Source: an uncultured Devosia sp.
GTDB lineage: Bacteria > Pseudomonadota > Alphaproteobacteria > Rhizobiales > Devosiaceae
Length of the DNA stretch: 5,978 bases
Assembly (NCBI GenBank): GCA_946480655.1
Contig: CAMLKN010000143.1
Location: forward strand, 1-5,978
Direction of reading: 5' to 3'
The position numbers were made by a program, and so were the translations under genes. How positions within the stretch are numbered: the first letter of the stretch is position 1; each line of letters starts with the position of its first letter. A model generated the notes under the pieces. That model was not told where the DNA came from, searched no databases, and worked only from the letters and a program-made list of their open reading frames with translations. Below, in pieces: positions 1 to 5,805 of the stretch.

Positions 1-371
1 GGGCAATTGGCCTTGGCCTTTTCGGCCAGTTCCTGGAACTTGGCCTCGTCAATGCCCGGCACGGTGCCGACCAGGGTCAGAGCGCTGCCGGTAATGCCAG
101 TGCCAGGAACGAGCGTCACTGCCGCCTCGACCTTGAGACTGGTTGCGGGCGTGCCGTTTTCGGCGAGGAAATGGCCCAGTTGCATGGCAAAACACCCCGA
201 ATGGGCGGCGGCAATCAGCTCTTCCGGATTGGTCCCGGACTTCCCGCTCTCATCGACGAACCGGCCCTTATAGGTATAGGGCAGGGTGGCGAAGGCGCCA
301 CTCTGGACATCGAGGGTGCCCGAACCTTCGGTCAGTGATCCGGTCCAGTTGGCATTGGCCGTGCGCTTCAT
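1..371 (-). CDS. osmC: OsmC-family peroxiredoxin (3' end cut off by window)
   Basis: This is a thiol peroxidase of the OsmC/Ohr superfamily, a cytosolic enzyme that reduces organic hydroperoxides with a pair of reactive cysteines. The visible 123 residues start MKRTANANWTGSLTEGSGTL and include the OsmC signature GTNPEELIAAAHSGCF, with the first cysteine at residue 60. PGIDEAKF and AKANC follow, with the second cysteine at residue 123, just inside the window edge. In family terms (about 140 residues) only the last 15-20 residues are missing. The PEELI-AAH-CF block and the W-G-----G-G N-terminus resemble E. coli OsmC more than Ohr. The start is well supported: GAGGAG (378-383, minus strand) lies 6 nt upstream of the ATG. 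The gene is divergent from the nucleotidyltransferase-like gene, with a 118-bp gap and no convincing promoter visible. The product is confident; osmotic or stationary-phase control, known for E. coli osmC, is not shown here. Confidence 0.93.
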   Translation of the reverse strand, partial: MKRTANANWTGSLTEGSGTLDVQSGAFATLPYTYKGRFVDESGKSGTNPEELIAAAHSGCFAMQLGHFLAENGTPATSLKVEAAVTLVPGTGITGSALTLVGTVPGIDEAKFQELAEKAKANC

Positions 372-489
372 CGTGGTCTCCTCAGGTTGATCCGTGGGAT
401 TGTTGGCATCGGGCAGCCTAGCAGTCGTAGCCACAAATCCAAAGGTCATCACGCCGGCCGGGCCCAGCCTTGCGCGGTCGAATCAAACT

Positions 490-1116
490 ATGGTTGCGCC
501 CATGACGGATCATCTTCGCTTCGCCGGGCTGGACCCGGACCTGCAGCGCCGGGCGCTGATCGACATCATCAGGTCGCAGCCGCACTTGATTGACGTGTTG
601 CGCGGGATGGCGGCGCTCGGCCTGCCCGATGCGCTCCTTGGATCGGGCGCCATCTACAATACGGTCTGGAATGTGCTCACCGGCCGCCCGGCGCTGACCG
701 GAATCAACGATGCCGACGTGGTCTATTTCGATGCCAGCGACCTCAGCTATGAGGCTGAGGATCGAGTGATCCGGCGCGCCGAGGCGCATTTTGCCAGACT
801 GCCGCTGCGGGTGGAGGTTCGCAATCAGGCGCGGGTGCATTTGTGGTTTCCCGAACGCTTCGGCATGGCCTATCCGCGGCTGAGCTGCAGTGCCGACATG
901 ATGCTCTACTATGCCAGCAAGACCCATGCGGTGGCGGCACGGCTGGAGGCGGACGGAGAGGTTTCCATCCATGCGCCGTTCGGGCTCGACGATATGTTCA
1001 GTTTTCGCGTCACACCCAACCCGGCCCTGGCAAACCGCGAAACGCATGAGCGCAAGGCGGCGCGGGCCAAGGCGATCTGGCCCGAGCTGACCATCGTGCC
1101 TTGGCCGGTGGAGTAG
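490..1116 (+). CDS. Nucleotidyltransferase family protein (DUF925 / NTP_transf_6)
   Basis: The 208-residue product matches, by motif, the DUF925/NTP_transf_6 family, which has a nucleotidyltransferase fold but no firmly assigned substrate. Visible blocks in order are GSGAIYNTVWN (51-61), GINDADVVYFD (71-81) with the metal-binding pair D74/D76, EAED (88-91), VEVRNQARVHLW (108-119) with a likely third carboxylate at E109, and APFGLDDMF (162-170). The C-terminus WPELTIVPWPVE is also family-like. All expected catalytic acids are present, so it is probably active, but the acceptor is unknown. The frame is open from 394. I start at the ATG at 490, with 502 as an alternative. Neither has a strong Shine-Dalgarno sequence, and residues before 490 do not look like the family. 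It converges with the tautomerase gene; the two stop codons are only 9 nt apart and no terminator hairpin separates them. Confidence 0.87.
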   Translation: MVAPMTDHLRFAGLDPDLQRRALIDIIRSQPHLIDVLRGMAALGLPDALLGSGAIYNTVWNVLTGRPALTGINDADVVYFDASDLSYEAEDRVIRRAEAHFARLPLRVEVRNQARVHLWFPERFGMAYPRLSCSADMMLYYASKTHAVAARLEADGEVSIHAPFGLDDMFSFRVTPNPALANRETHERKAARAKAIWPELTIVPWPVE

Positions 1117-1125
1117 GTTGAGGGT

Positions 1126-1350
1126 TCAAGACGGGTCTTCGGTTTTCGCCTGCCGCTCGTTCCACAGTTCGGTCAGCGACTGGCCCTTGCGGCCCCAATT
1201 GTCGGTGTCGACCTCGTCGATGACGACGAAAATGTATTCGGGATTGCGGCCAAGTTCCTCGACCAGCACATCGGTCATGCGGCGGATGACGGCCTTTTTC
1301 TGCTCGACCGACGCCACGCCCTTGGCGATTTCCACTCTGACGATGGGCAT
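1126..1350 (-). CDS. 4-Oxalocrotonate tautomerase-family protein
   Basis: This 74-residue protein belongs to the small tautomerase superfamily, which uses the amino-terminal proline (exposed after Met removal) as general base for keto-enol tautomerisation. Proline follows the initiator Met (MPIVRVEIAKG), then the family block VEQKKAVIRRMTDVLVEELG and the second strand YIFVVIDEVDTDNWG. The DEVDTDNWG segment resembles a subgroup of uncharacterised tautomerases rather than the enzyme of the meta-cleavage pathway. Counting Pro as residue 1, position 11 is Val, not the Arg of classical 4-OT; Lys9 and Arg34 are the nearby basic residues. The substrate is therefore unknown. AGAGGAGA upstream gives a strong ribosome binding site. 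It lies 27 nt downstream of the VOC gene on the same strand and is probably cotranscribed with it. No other aromatic-degradation genes are nearby. Confidence 0.87.
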   Translation of the reverse strand: MPIVRVEIAKGVASVEQKKAVIRRMTDVLVEELGRNPEYIFVVIDEVDTDNWGRKGQSLTELWNERQAKTEDPS

Positions 1351-1377
1351 TGAAGTCTCCTCTTGTGCGGGTGGAGC

Positions 1378-1791
1378 TCAGGGCGTGGGTTCAATGACGA
1401 CGGAGGGTGCCGAGCGCTTGCTGGGGCCATGATAGACGGCCTCGATATTGTTGCCATCCGGGTCGAGCACGAAGCAGGCATAGTAGCCGGGGTGATAGTG
1501 CCGCTCGCCGGGAGCGCCATTGTCGGTGCCACCGGCGGCGAGGGCCGCCTGGTAGAAGGCATCGACGGTTGGCCGGTCCTTGGCCTGGAAGGCCAGGTGA
1601 ACATGGCTGGGCACGGTGCGGGCATCGGCGGCATCGACGAAGAGTTCGTCGACCTGGAACCAGCCATCACCCTTGGCGGTGATGGGAATGCCGAGCACCG
1701 TCAGGACCTTCTCGTAGAAGTAGCGGGTATTGGTGATGTTGCGGGCCCGCAGGTGCACGTGATCGATCAGGCGGCCGGTGTGAAATTGCAT
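1378..1791 (-). CDS. VOC family (glyoxalase/bleomycin-resistance/dioxygenase fold) protein
   Basis: The 137-residue protein is a single-chain vicinal-oxygen-chelate protein with two beta-alpha-beta-beta-beta modules. Module one begins IDHVHLRARNI (9-19) followed by RYFYEKVLTVLGI. Module two begins HVHLAFQAKDR (63-73) and continues VDAFYQAALAAGG. It ends with the characteristic GYYACFVLDPDGNNIEAVYHG (102-122). Candidate metal ligands are H11 or H13, H65 and E117, which is the usual VOC arrangement. The family covers glyoxalases, extradiol dioxygenases, fosfomycin or bleomycin resistance proteins and others; nothing here selects one. The ATG is preceded by AGAGGA about 9 nt upstream. It sits between a terminator that closes the bfr transcript and the tautomerase gene, with which it likely forms a two-gene unit. 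Confidence 0.9.
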   Translation of the reverse strand: MQFHTGRLIDHVHLRARNITNTRYFYEKVLTVLGIPITAKGDGWFQVDELFVDAADARTVPSHVHLAFQAKDRPTVDAFYQAALAAGGTDNGAPGERHYHPGYYACFVLDPDGNNIEAVYHGPSKRSAPSVVIEPTP

Positions 1792-1810
1792 CAGAACGTC
1801 CTCTTGGTCT

Positions 1811-1849
1811 TTGAAAAAACTAAACCGCCCGGAGCTTGACCGGGCGGTT
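1811..1849 (-). terminator. Rho-independent terminator after bfr
   Basis: A perfect 10-bp stem (1823-1832 with 1840-1849, arm AACCGCCCGG) has a 7-nt loop. On the minus strand it is followed by TAGTTTTTTC, a six-T tract at 1814-1819. It lies 27 nt past the bfr stop codon and about 20 nt before the VOC start codon. It should end most bfd-bfr transcription. Confidence 0.88.
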
Positions 1850-1875
1850 GGACAATTGCTGGCAGTTGAATCGAC

Positions 1876-2361
1876 TTATTCGGCTTCGTCGGCCGGGGCC
1901 GAATTGAGCTGGCCGTATTTTTCCGGGCCGATCTTTTCGAGCAGGTCGAGCTGGGTTTCAAGGAAGTCGATATGGCCTTCTTCGTCGGCCAGCAGTTCCT
2001 CGAAGAGGTTCTTGGAGACATAGTCGCCCAGCTCCTCGCAGAGCTCGCGGCTGGCCTTGTAGGCCTTGCGTGCGTCATATTCGCCGGCAAGGTCGGCTTC
2101 CAGCACTTCCTTGATGGTCTGGCCGATCCGGAGCGGCGCCACGCGCTGCAGGTTGGGATGGCCCTCGAGAAAGATGATTCGCTCTATGAGCTTGTCGGCG
2201 TGGTGCATCTCTTCGATGGATTCGGCGCGTTCCTTGCTGGCCAGGCGCTTGTAGCCCCAGTCGTCCAGCAGGCGGTAATGCACCCAATACTGGTTGACGG
2301 CGCCGAGCTCGAGGAAAAGGGCCTCGTTAAGCCGCTCGATGACTTGTGCTTCGCCTTTCAC
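1876..2361 (-). CDS. bfr: Bacterioferritin (haem-containing iron-storage ferritin)
   Basis: Bacterioferritin forms a 24-subunit shell that oxidises Fe(II) at a di-iron centre and stores the ferric mineral, with haem bound between subunit pairs. The 161-residue product has the usual length and the complete ligand set at canonical positions: E18, E51, H54, E94, E127 and H130 for the ferroxidase site, and M52 for the haem. Landmarks are [38 protein letters not shown] and [16 protein letters not shown]. The frame is open well upstream, but homology begins at [18 protein letters not shown] codon (2361-2359) starts exactly there with GGAG 6 nt upstream, so I take GTG as the start. The gene begins inside the 3' end of the bfd-like gene (35-nt overlap), suggesting translational coupling. 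A terminator follows. All functional residues are intact, so an active haem-type Bfr is expected. Confidence 0.96.
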   Translation of the reverse strand: MKGEAQVIERLNEALFLELGAVNQYWVHYRLLDDWGYKRLASKERAESIEEMHHADKLIERIIFLEGHPNLQRVAPLRIGQTIKEVLEADLAGEYDARKAYKASRELCEELGDYVSKNLFEELLADEEGHIDFLETQLDLLEKIGPEKYGQLNSAPADEAE

Positions 2362-2638
2362 GACGTACTCCGTTCCGTTGCTTCTTGAGCTTTTCCAGCC
2401 CCGTCTGGATATGCACCAGTTCGGTCGGCTGATGGGCTTGCTGTGCGTGGTAAGTTTCGGTGACGCGGACGATAATGTCCACCACATTCGGCACGCAGCC
2501 GGAGCATTTGGCGCGGCGGTTGAGCTCGGCATAGACCTTTGCCGGAACGACCAGCTGCCACGGATCTGCCTTGAGCAGATCGAGCACGATGTCCTCGATT
2601 TCCCTCGAGGTGATCATGTTGCACTGGCAAACGAGCAT
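2327..2638 (-). CDS. bfd: Bacterioferritin-associated [2Fe-2S] ferredoxin-like protein (BFD domain)
   Basis: Bfd carries a [2Fe-2S] cluster and passes electrons to the bacterioferritin haem, so that stored iron is reduced and released. The N-terminus [18 protein letters not shown] supplies Cys4 and Cys6. The second pair is [14 protein letters not shown], Cys45 and Cys48, giving the C-x-C...C-x2-C pattern of the BFD fold. The spacing between pairs is about seven residues longer than in E. coli Bfd. At 103 residues the protein is also much longer than the roughly 64-residue E. coli protein. The extra C-terminal segment (about residues 65-103) is basic, ending [16 protein letters not shown], and runs over the start of bfr. 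The start codon is fixed by the need for Cys4 and Cys6; its Shine-Dalgarno is weak. Adjacency to bfr supports the role. It could be a BFD-domain regulator rather than a strict Bfd orthologue. Confidence 0.85.
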   Translation of the reverse strand: MLVCQCNMITSREIEDIVLDLLKADPWQLVVPAKVYAELNRRAKCSGCVPNVVDIIVRVTETYHAQQAHQPTELVHIQTGLEKLKKQRNGVRRERRSTSHRAA

Positions 2639-2666
2639 AGCGGGCCGTCAGGTTCTCAACGCGCCG

Positions 2667-2695
2667 TATAAACGCCCCCTATTCCTGAATGTCAA
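2667..2695 (-). promoter_or_regulatory. Predicted sigma70-type promoter of bfd-bfr with palindrome in the spacer
   Basis: On the minus strand a perfect -35 TTGACA (2690-2695) is followed, after 17 nt, by TTTATA (2667-2672). A TATACG reading two bases further on is also possible. Transcription would start near 2660, leaving a 5' leader of about 22 nt. The spacer contains the short palindrome ATTC-CT-GAAT (2681-2690), where an operator could sit. I do not recognise it as an Irr, Fur or RirA site. The -35 is convincing; the -10 is only moderate. Confidence 0.55.
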
Positions 2696-2723
2696 CGTCA
2701 TAAATTGCCGCAAGGTCAGGAGC

Positions 2724-2753
2724 GGCCGGACGAAACCAATGCAGCGTCCGGCC
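2724..2753. repeat. Inverted repeat between bfd and the esterase gene
   Basis: There is a perfect 9-bp inverted repeat, GGCCGGACG (2724-2732) and CGTCCGGCC (2745-2753), separated by 12 nt. It lies 31 nt upstream of the esterase ATG and upstream of the bfd promoter. It could be a two-half-site operator for the esterase gene or a leader hairpin. There is no T-tract on either strand, so it is not a typical terminator. Confidence 0.5.
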
Positions 2754-2783
2754 CGTAGTTGTGGGGTAAGCCAAGGGGACAGA

Positions 2784-3608
2784 ATGTCGATCGCCGATCT
2801 TGTCAGTACTCTGGTTCCCAAGGACAGGGGCGTCCGGCGCGTGGCGCACAGTCTTGCCTATGGACCGCATGCCAGGCACAACCTGGACGTCTATGCGCCG
2901 CTTGCGACCGGGACCGGGCCCCTGCCAGTCATCGTGTTCTTCTATGGCGGCGGCTGGACCGATGGCACGCGCCACCACTACGGTTTTGCCGCCCATGCTC
3001 TGGCATCTTTGGGCTATGTGGTGGTGGTGCCCGACTATCGGCTGGTACCAGAAATCGAGTATCCAGCGTTTGTCGAGGATTGCGCGCTCAGCATACGCTG
3101 GGTCCACAATGTCATCGCCCGGCATGGGGGTGATCCGACGCGGCTGGTCCTCATGGGGCACTCAGCCGGCGCCTACAATGCCGCCTCCCTTGCGCTCGAC
3201 CGGCGGTGGATCGGCGATGCAGAGGTGCACAAGGCGATCCGGGGTGTCATTGGCCTTTCGGGGCCCTATGATTTCCATCCGTTTGACGGGCCAATCTCGC
3301 AGCGGGTGTTCGGGGCCGCCGAGGATCAACCGGCGACCCAGCCGATCCGCCATGTCTCCAAGGGCGCGCCGCCAATGCTGCTCGTGACCGGCGGGAAGGA
3401 CGGCCTGGTCCTGCCCAGGAACAGTCTCAACCTGGCAGCGGCCCTCCACGCTGCCGGAGGCCATGCGCGGCTTGGAATCCACCCGCATTTGCGTCATGCG
3501 GGGACGCTGTTTGCCCTGAGCGTGCCGCTGCGCTGGCTAGCGCCAGTTCGTCGCGAGTGCGCAGATTTTCTGAAGGAGGTTACAGGTCCGCAGAGGGTGG
3601 ACCTTTAG
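2784..3608 (+). CDS. Alpha/beta-hydrolase (BD-FAE / carboxylesterase-like)
   Basis: The 274-residue cytosolic serine hydrolase is of the esterase/lipase type, close by motif to the BD-FAE and kynurenine-formamidase-like group. The order is YGPHARHNLDVYAP (26-39), the oxyanion-hole block VIVFFYGGGW (49-58), DYRLVPEIEYPA (84-95), the nucleophile elbow GHSAG (S127), LLVTGGKDGLVLP with the likely acid D206, and RHAGTLFALS with the likely base H238. The usual HGGG is YGGG here, as in many members of this branch. The substrate is not determinable; kynurenine formamidase is possible but no other tryptophan-pathway gene is nearby. The frame is open from 2571, but I start at the ATG at 2784 because AAGGGGA lies about 5 nt upstream and homology begins just after. 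It is divergent from bfd, and its 3' end overlaps the DUF599 gene by 29 nt. Confidence 0.9.
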   Translation: MSIADLVSTLVPKDRGVRRVAHSLAYGPHARHNLDVYAPLATGTGPLPVIVFFYGGGWTDGTRHHYGFAAHALASLGYVVVVPDYRLVPEIEYPAFVEDCALSIRWVHNVIARHGGDPTRLVLMGHSAGAYNAASLALDRRWIGDAEVHKAIRGVIGLSGPYDFHPFDGPISQRVFGAAEDQPATQPIRHVSKGAPPMLLVTGGKDGLVLPRNSLNLAAALHAAGGHARLGIHPHLRHAGTLFALSVPLRWLAPVRRECADFLKEVTGPQRVDL

Positions 3609-4299
3609 GGGCTTCGGCTTCCTTCCGGTGCCGCGCGGCAATGACGGCGGCGGAGGCGGCGGTGCGGTGGGCCGAGGAGAAGAACTCCCGATGCGCCAGG
3701 ACCAGCACGGTGACAAGGCAGGCGGCCACGGCCAGCCATTCGGACACGAACCAGGCCACGGTGGCCACGGAGAAGTAGTAGGCGCGGATACCGCTGTTGA
3801 AATTGCGGGCGCCCAGCCCATTCATCTGGGCGATGGCGTCAATTTCCTCCTCGGTGGTGACCCGATCATGGTCGAGGGCACCGAGCATGATGCAGAAGTG
3901 GTTGAATTGCCTCAGAGATAGCGTGAAGGCAAAGAAGGCCATAACGAACATGGCCAGCATGACACCGAGGTGAATCTGCACGTCGAGTACCGAATAGGTG
4001 CGCTCGAGCGAGAGCGATTCCAGGGCCTCCATCAGGGTCGGCAACTGGCCGAAAACAGCGAAGACCGCGAGGACCAGAAGGACAGCTGTTGAGGCCAGGA
4101 AACTGACCGACCCCATGATGTTTCCCGAGAGGATGGCATCGAAGGGGGTCTCGCGCCGCGTCGCGTTGGCGACCCATCGGCGGCGCTGCATGTTCATGAT
4201 GACCGAAAGCGAGGGGCGGCGCCGTTCCACCAGCGGCACGATGATGTTGTAGGCAAAATAGGCGAGGAGCGGAAAGACTGAGGTGAAGAGCGTGGTCAC
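3580..4299 (-). CDS. DUF599 family integral membrane protein
   Basis: The 239-residue product is an inner-membrane protein of the DUF599 family, whose function is unknown. Four hydrophobic segments are visible: about 4-24 (FPLLAYFAYNIIVPL), 56-83, 109-130 and 174-202. Family-like motifs are MNMQRRRWV (35-43), LRQFNHFCIMLGAL (129-142), NFNSGIRAYYFSVATVAWF (166-184) and HREF (203-206). The C-terminal 30 residues are polar, charged and probably cytosolic. No ATG suits the start. I chose GTG at 4299-4297, with GGAG 7 nt upstream. A TTG at 4332 is the alternative; an in-frame TAG immediately before it caps the ORF. It lies downstream of the aldo/keto reductase on the same strand but behind a strong hairpin. 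Its last 29 nt overlap the convergent esterase gene. Confidence 0.85.
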   Translation of the reverse strand: MTTLFTSVFPLLAYFAYNIIVPLVERRRPSLSVIMNMQRRRWVANATRRETPFDAILSGNIMGSVSFLASTAVLLVLAVFAVFGQLPTLMEALESLSLERTYSVLDVQIHLGVMLAMFVMAFFAFTLSLRQFNHFCIMLGALDHDRVTTEEEIDAIAQMNGLGARNFNSGIRAYYFSVATVAWFVSEWLAVAACLVTVLVLAHREFFSSAHRTAASAAVIAARHRKEAEAPKGPPSADL

Positions 4300-4355
4300 A
4301 AAGGGGCTCCGGGCGACGCAGTTTGCCGGCAACTATAGCGCCCCGGCGGGCATTG

Positions 4356-4381
4356 GCCATGCCGGATCTCTCCGGCATGGC
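4356..4381 (-). terminator. Perfect 11-bp hairpin after the aldo/keto reductase gene
   Basis: GCCATGCCGGA (4356-4366) and TCCGGCATGGC (4371-4381) form a perfect 11-bp stem with a TCTC loop. It begins 7 nt past the stop codon of the aldo/keto reductase gene. No T-tract follows on the minus strand, so it may be a 3'-end-stabilising or weak termination hairpin rather than a classical intrinsic terminator. It separates the reductase gene from the DUF599 gene. Confidence 0.6.
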
Positions 4382-4387
4382 ATGCGC

Positions 4388-5425
4388 TCAGATCGGGCGC
4401 GGATGCCGGCGGTGGGTGGCGTCGATATCGGCCATGACCTCGGGCGCGAGGACAAGGTCCCTGGCAGCGAGAATGTGAGACAGCTGCTGGGTGCTGGTGG
4501 CGCCGATGATGGTGGAGGTCATGAAGGGGCGGCTGCGGCAGAAGGCGATGGCCATGTGAATGGGGTCAAGTCCGTGGCGCGCGGCAACCTCGTGATAGGC
4601 GCGGGTGGCCCGCTCGGAATGCTCGTTAATCCGCCAGAAGCCCTTCTGATAGTCCTTGCGGCTGCCCTTGGGTGTCGCGCCATCGAAATACTTGCCGGTG
4701 AGCAGGCCGCCCGCCAGTGGTGAATAGGCGAGGAGCCCGACATCCTCGTGGTGGCTCAACTCGGCCAGGTCATGGTCGAAGATGCGGCGGATGAGGCTAT
4801 ATTCGTTCTGCACGGAGACGGCGCGCGGCAGGCCATGCTGCTCGGCGAGCTTGAGCCACTGGGCAAGGCCCCAGGCGGATTCATTGGAGAGTCCGAAGTG
4901 GCGAATCTTGCCCTCGCGCACCATGTCCCCCATGGCGCCGAGCACCTCCTCCATATTGGCGAGCGTTGCGGCCTTGTCCTGCTTTTCCGGGGCAAAGCGC
5001 CAGTAATTCTCGAAATTGTAGTGGCCACGCGCGGGCCAGTGGATCTGGTAGAGGTCGATATAGTCAGTCTGGAGGCGCTTGAGGCTGCCGTCCACAGCCT
5101 CGCGGACCGAGGCGGCATCCGGACGCCGGCCGCCGCGCAGGAAGGCATTGCCGCCGCCGCCGATCTTGCTGGCGAGCACCCACTTGTCGCGATCGCCCTC
5201 ACGCGCGAACCAGGTGCCGATGATCTCTTCGGTGCGGCCACTGGTTTCCGGACTGCCGGGAACGGCGTAGAGTTCGGCCGTGTCCATGAAGTTGATGCCG
5301 GCGTCGCGCGCCATGGCGATCTGGGCGTGACCCTCGGCTTCGGTGTTCTGGCTGCCCCAGGTCATGGTGCCGAGGCAAATATCGGTGACCTTGATGTCAG
5401 TGCGACCAAGGGTCTTGAATTGCAT
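4388..5425 (-). CDS. tas: Aldo/keto reductase, Tas-like
   Basis: This is a cytosolic (beta/alpha)8-barrel oxidoreductase that uses NADPH to reduce aldehydes or ketones. At 345 residues it matches E. coli Tas in length and in text: GTMTWGSQNTEAEGHAQ (19-35), DTAELYAVPGSPETSGRTEE (48-67), LKRLQTDYIDLYQIHWPARG (115-134), GLSNESAWG, SVQNEYSLI, LLAYSPLAGGLLTGKY and STIIGATSTQQL. The catalytic tetrad is complete: D48, Y53, K87 and H129. Only the Tas family assignment is secure; the physiological substrate is not known from sequence. The frame stays open to 5536, but the extra 37 residues have no family similarity. The ATG at 5425 gives the canonical MQFKTLGRTDIKVTDICLG start, although its ribosome binding site is poor (CGGA about 9 nt upstream, then a T-rich stretch). 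A hairpin follows the stop codon. The upstream neighbour is the divergent tRNA gene. Confidence 0.92.
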   Translation of the reverse strand: MQFKTLGRTDIKVTDICLGTMTWGSQNTEAEGHAQIAMARDAGINFMDTAELYAVPGSPETSGRTEEIIGTWFAREGDRDKWVLASKIGGGGNAFLRGGRRPDAASVREAVDGSLKRLQTDYIDLYQIHWPARGHYNFENYWRFAPEKQDKAATLANMEEVLGAMGDMVREGKIRHFGLSNESAWGLAQWLKLAEQHGLPRAVSVQNEYSLIRRIFDHDLAELSHHEDVGLLAYSPLAGGLLTGKYFDGATPKGSRKDYQKGFWRINEHSERATRAYHEVAARHGLDPIHMAIAFCRSRPFMTSTIIGATSTQQLSHILAARDLVLAPEVMADIDATHRRHPRPI

Positions 5426-5583
5426 GAAGAAAAATCCGTGTGGCAGGTCGGGGAGGAATGCGGGCCGGACCCTAGACCAGCTTGTGGAGGTATGGAAGCC
5501 ATCCAGCGGCATTTGCCGATGAAGGGGCTTTTCCACAGGCTGCAGACGATTTCAAAAAACCGTCACGGAATGGCTTTGAGGGG

Positions 5584-5612
5584 TTGAGGTCTTGGCGCCC
5601 ACCCCCTATATA
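5584..5612 (+). promoter_or_regulatory. Predicted sigma70-type promoter of the initiator tRNA
   Basis: TTGAGG (5584-5589) and TATATA (5607-5612) are separated by 17 nt, the ideal spacing. The predicted start near 5619 lies about 27 nt before the mature tRNA. The discriminator after the -10 is GC-rich (GCCGTCACACCGCGCC), typical of stringently controlled stable-RNA promoters; that control is inferred. Confidence 0.65.
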
Positions 5613-5645
5613 GCCGTCACACCGCGCCGACGGCGCCGTGTTTGA

Positions 5646-5722
<77 letters not shown>

Positions 5723-5723
5723 A

Positions 5724-5766
5724 AAAACCCCAGTCACTCCGGCGAGTGGCTGGGGTTTTCCTTTTT
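5724..5766 (+). terminator. Strong Rho-independent terminator after the initiator tRNA
   Basis: A 16-bp stem runs AAAACCCCAGTCACTC (5724-5739) against 5744-5759, with a CGGC loop and one G-U wobble. TTTT within the 3' arm and CCTTTTT just after supply the U-tract. It starts 2 nt after the encoded CCA. On the opposite strand the A-run at 5722-5727 gives a T-tract too, so it may also stop the minus-strand gene entering from the right. Confidence 0.9.
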
Positions 5767-5805
5767 GGGATGTTTGGCCAGTCTGCGAACTGCTTGGCCG
5801 CCCGG

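Noticed and set aside
418..1047. 209-codon minus-strand open frame opposite the nucleotidyltransferase-like gene
   Set aside because: Its translation shows no recognisable domain, while the plus-strand frame carries all family motifs. It is a GC-bias shadow.
1363..1839. 158-codon plus-strand open frame opposite the VOC gene
   Set aside because: It also runs across the bfr terminator hairpin and has low-complexity Gly/Val-rich content. The minus-strand VOC frame explains the region.
1972..2388. 138-codon plus-strand open frame opposite bfr
   Set aside because: It is antisense to a complete bacterioferritin and has no independent start signal or domain.
2362..2532. Upstream extension of the bfr frame
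   Set aside because: The added residues read as an out-of-frame copy of the bfd-like gene. The GTG at 2361 has a good ribosome binding site and matches the family start.
2571..2783. Upstream extension of the esterase frame
   Set aside because: It overlaps the bfd coding start and promoter antisense. The ATG at 2784 has AAGGGGA and begins where homology begins.
5426..5536. 37-codon N-terminal extension of the aldo/keto reductase
   Set aside because: It is unlike the family. MQFKTLGRTDIKV is the normal first strand, so the region is treated as 5' leader.
5529..5537. TTTTCCACA, a match to the relaxed DnaA-box consensus
   Set aside because: It is a single isolated box with no AT-rich unwinding region or further boxes, so there is no origin or regulatory claim.
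4748..5587. 279-codon plus-strand open frame opposite the aldo/keto reductase
   Set aside because: It mirrors the reductase codons and has no family motif. The opposite strand has a full catalytic tetrad.
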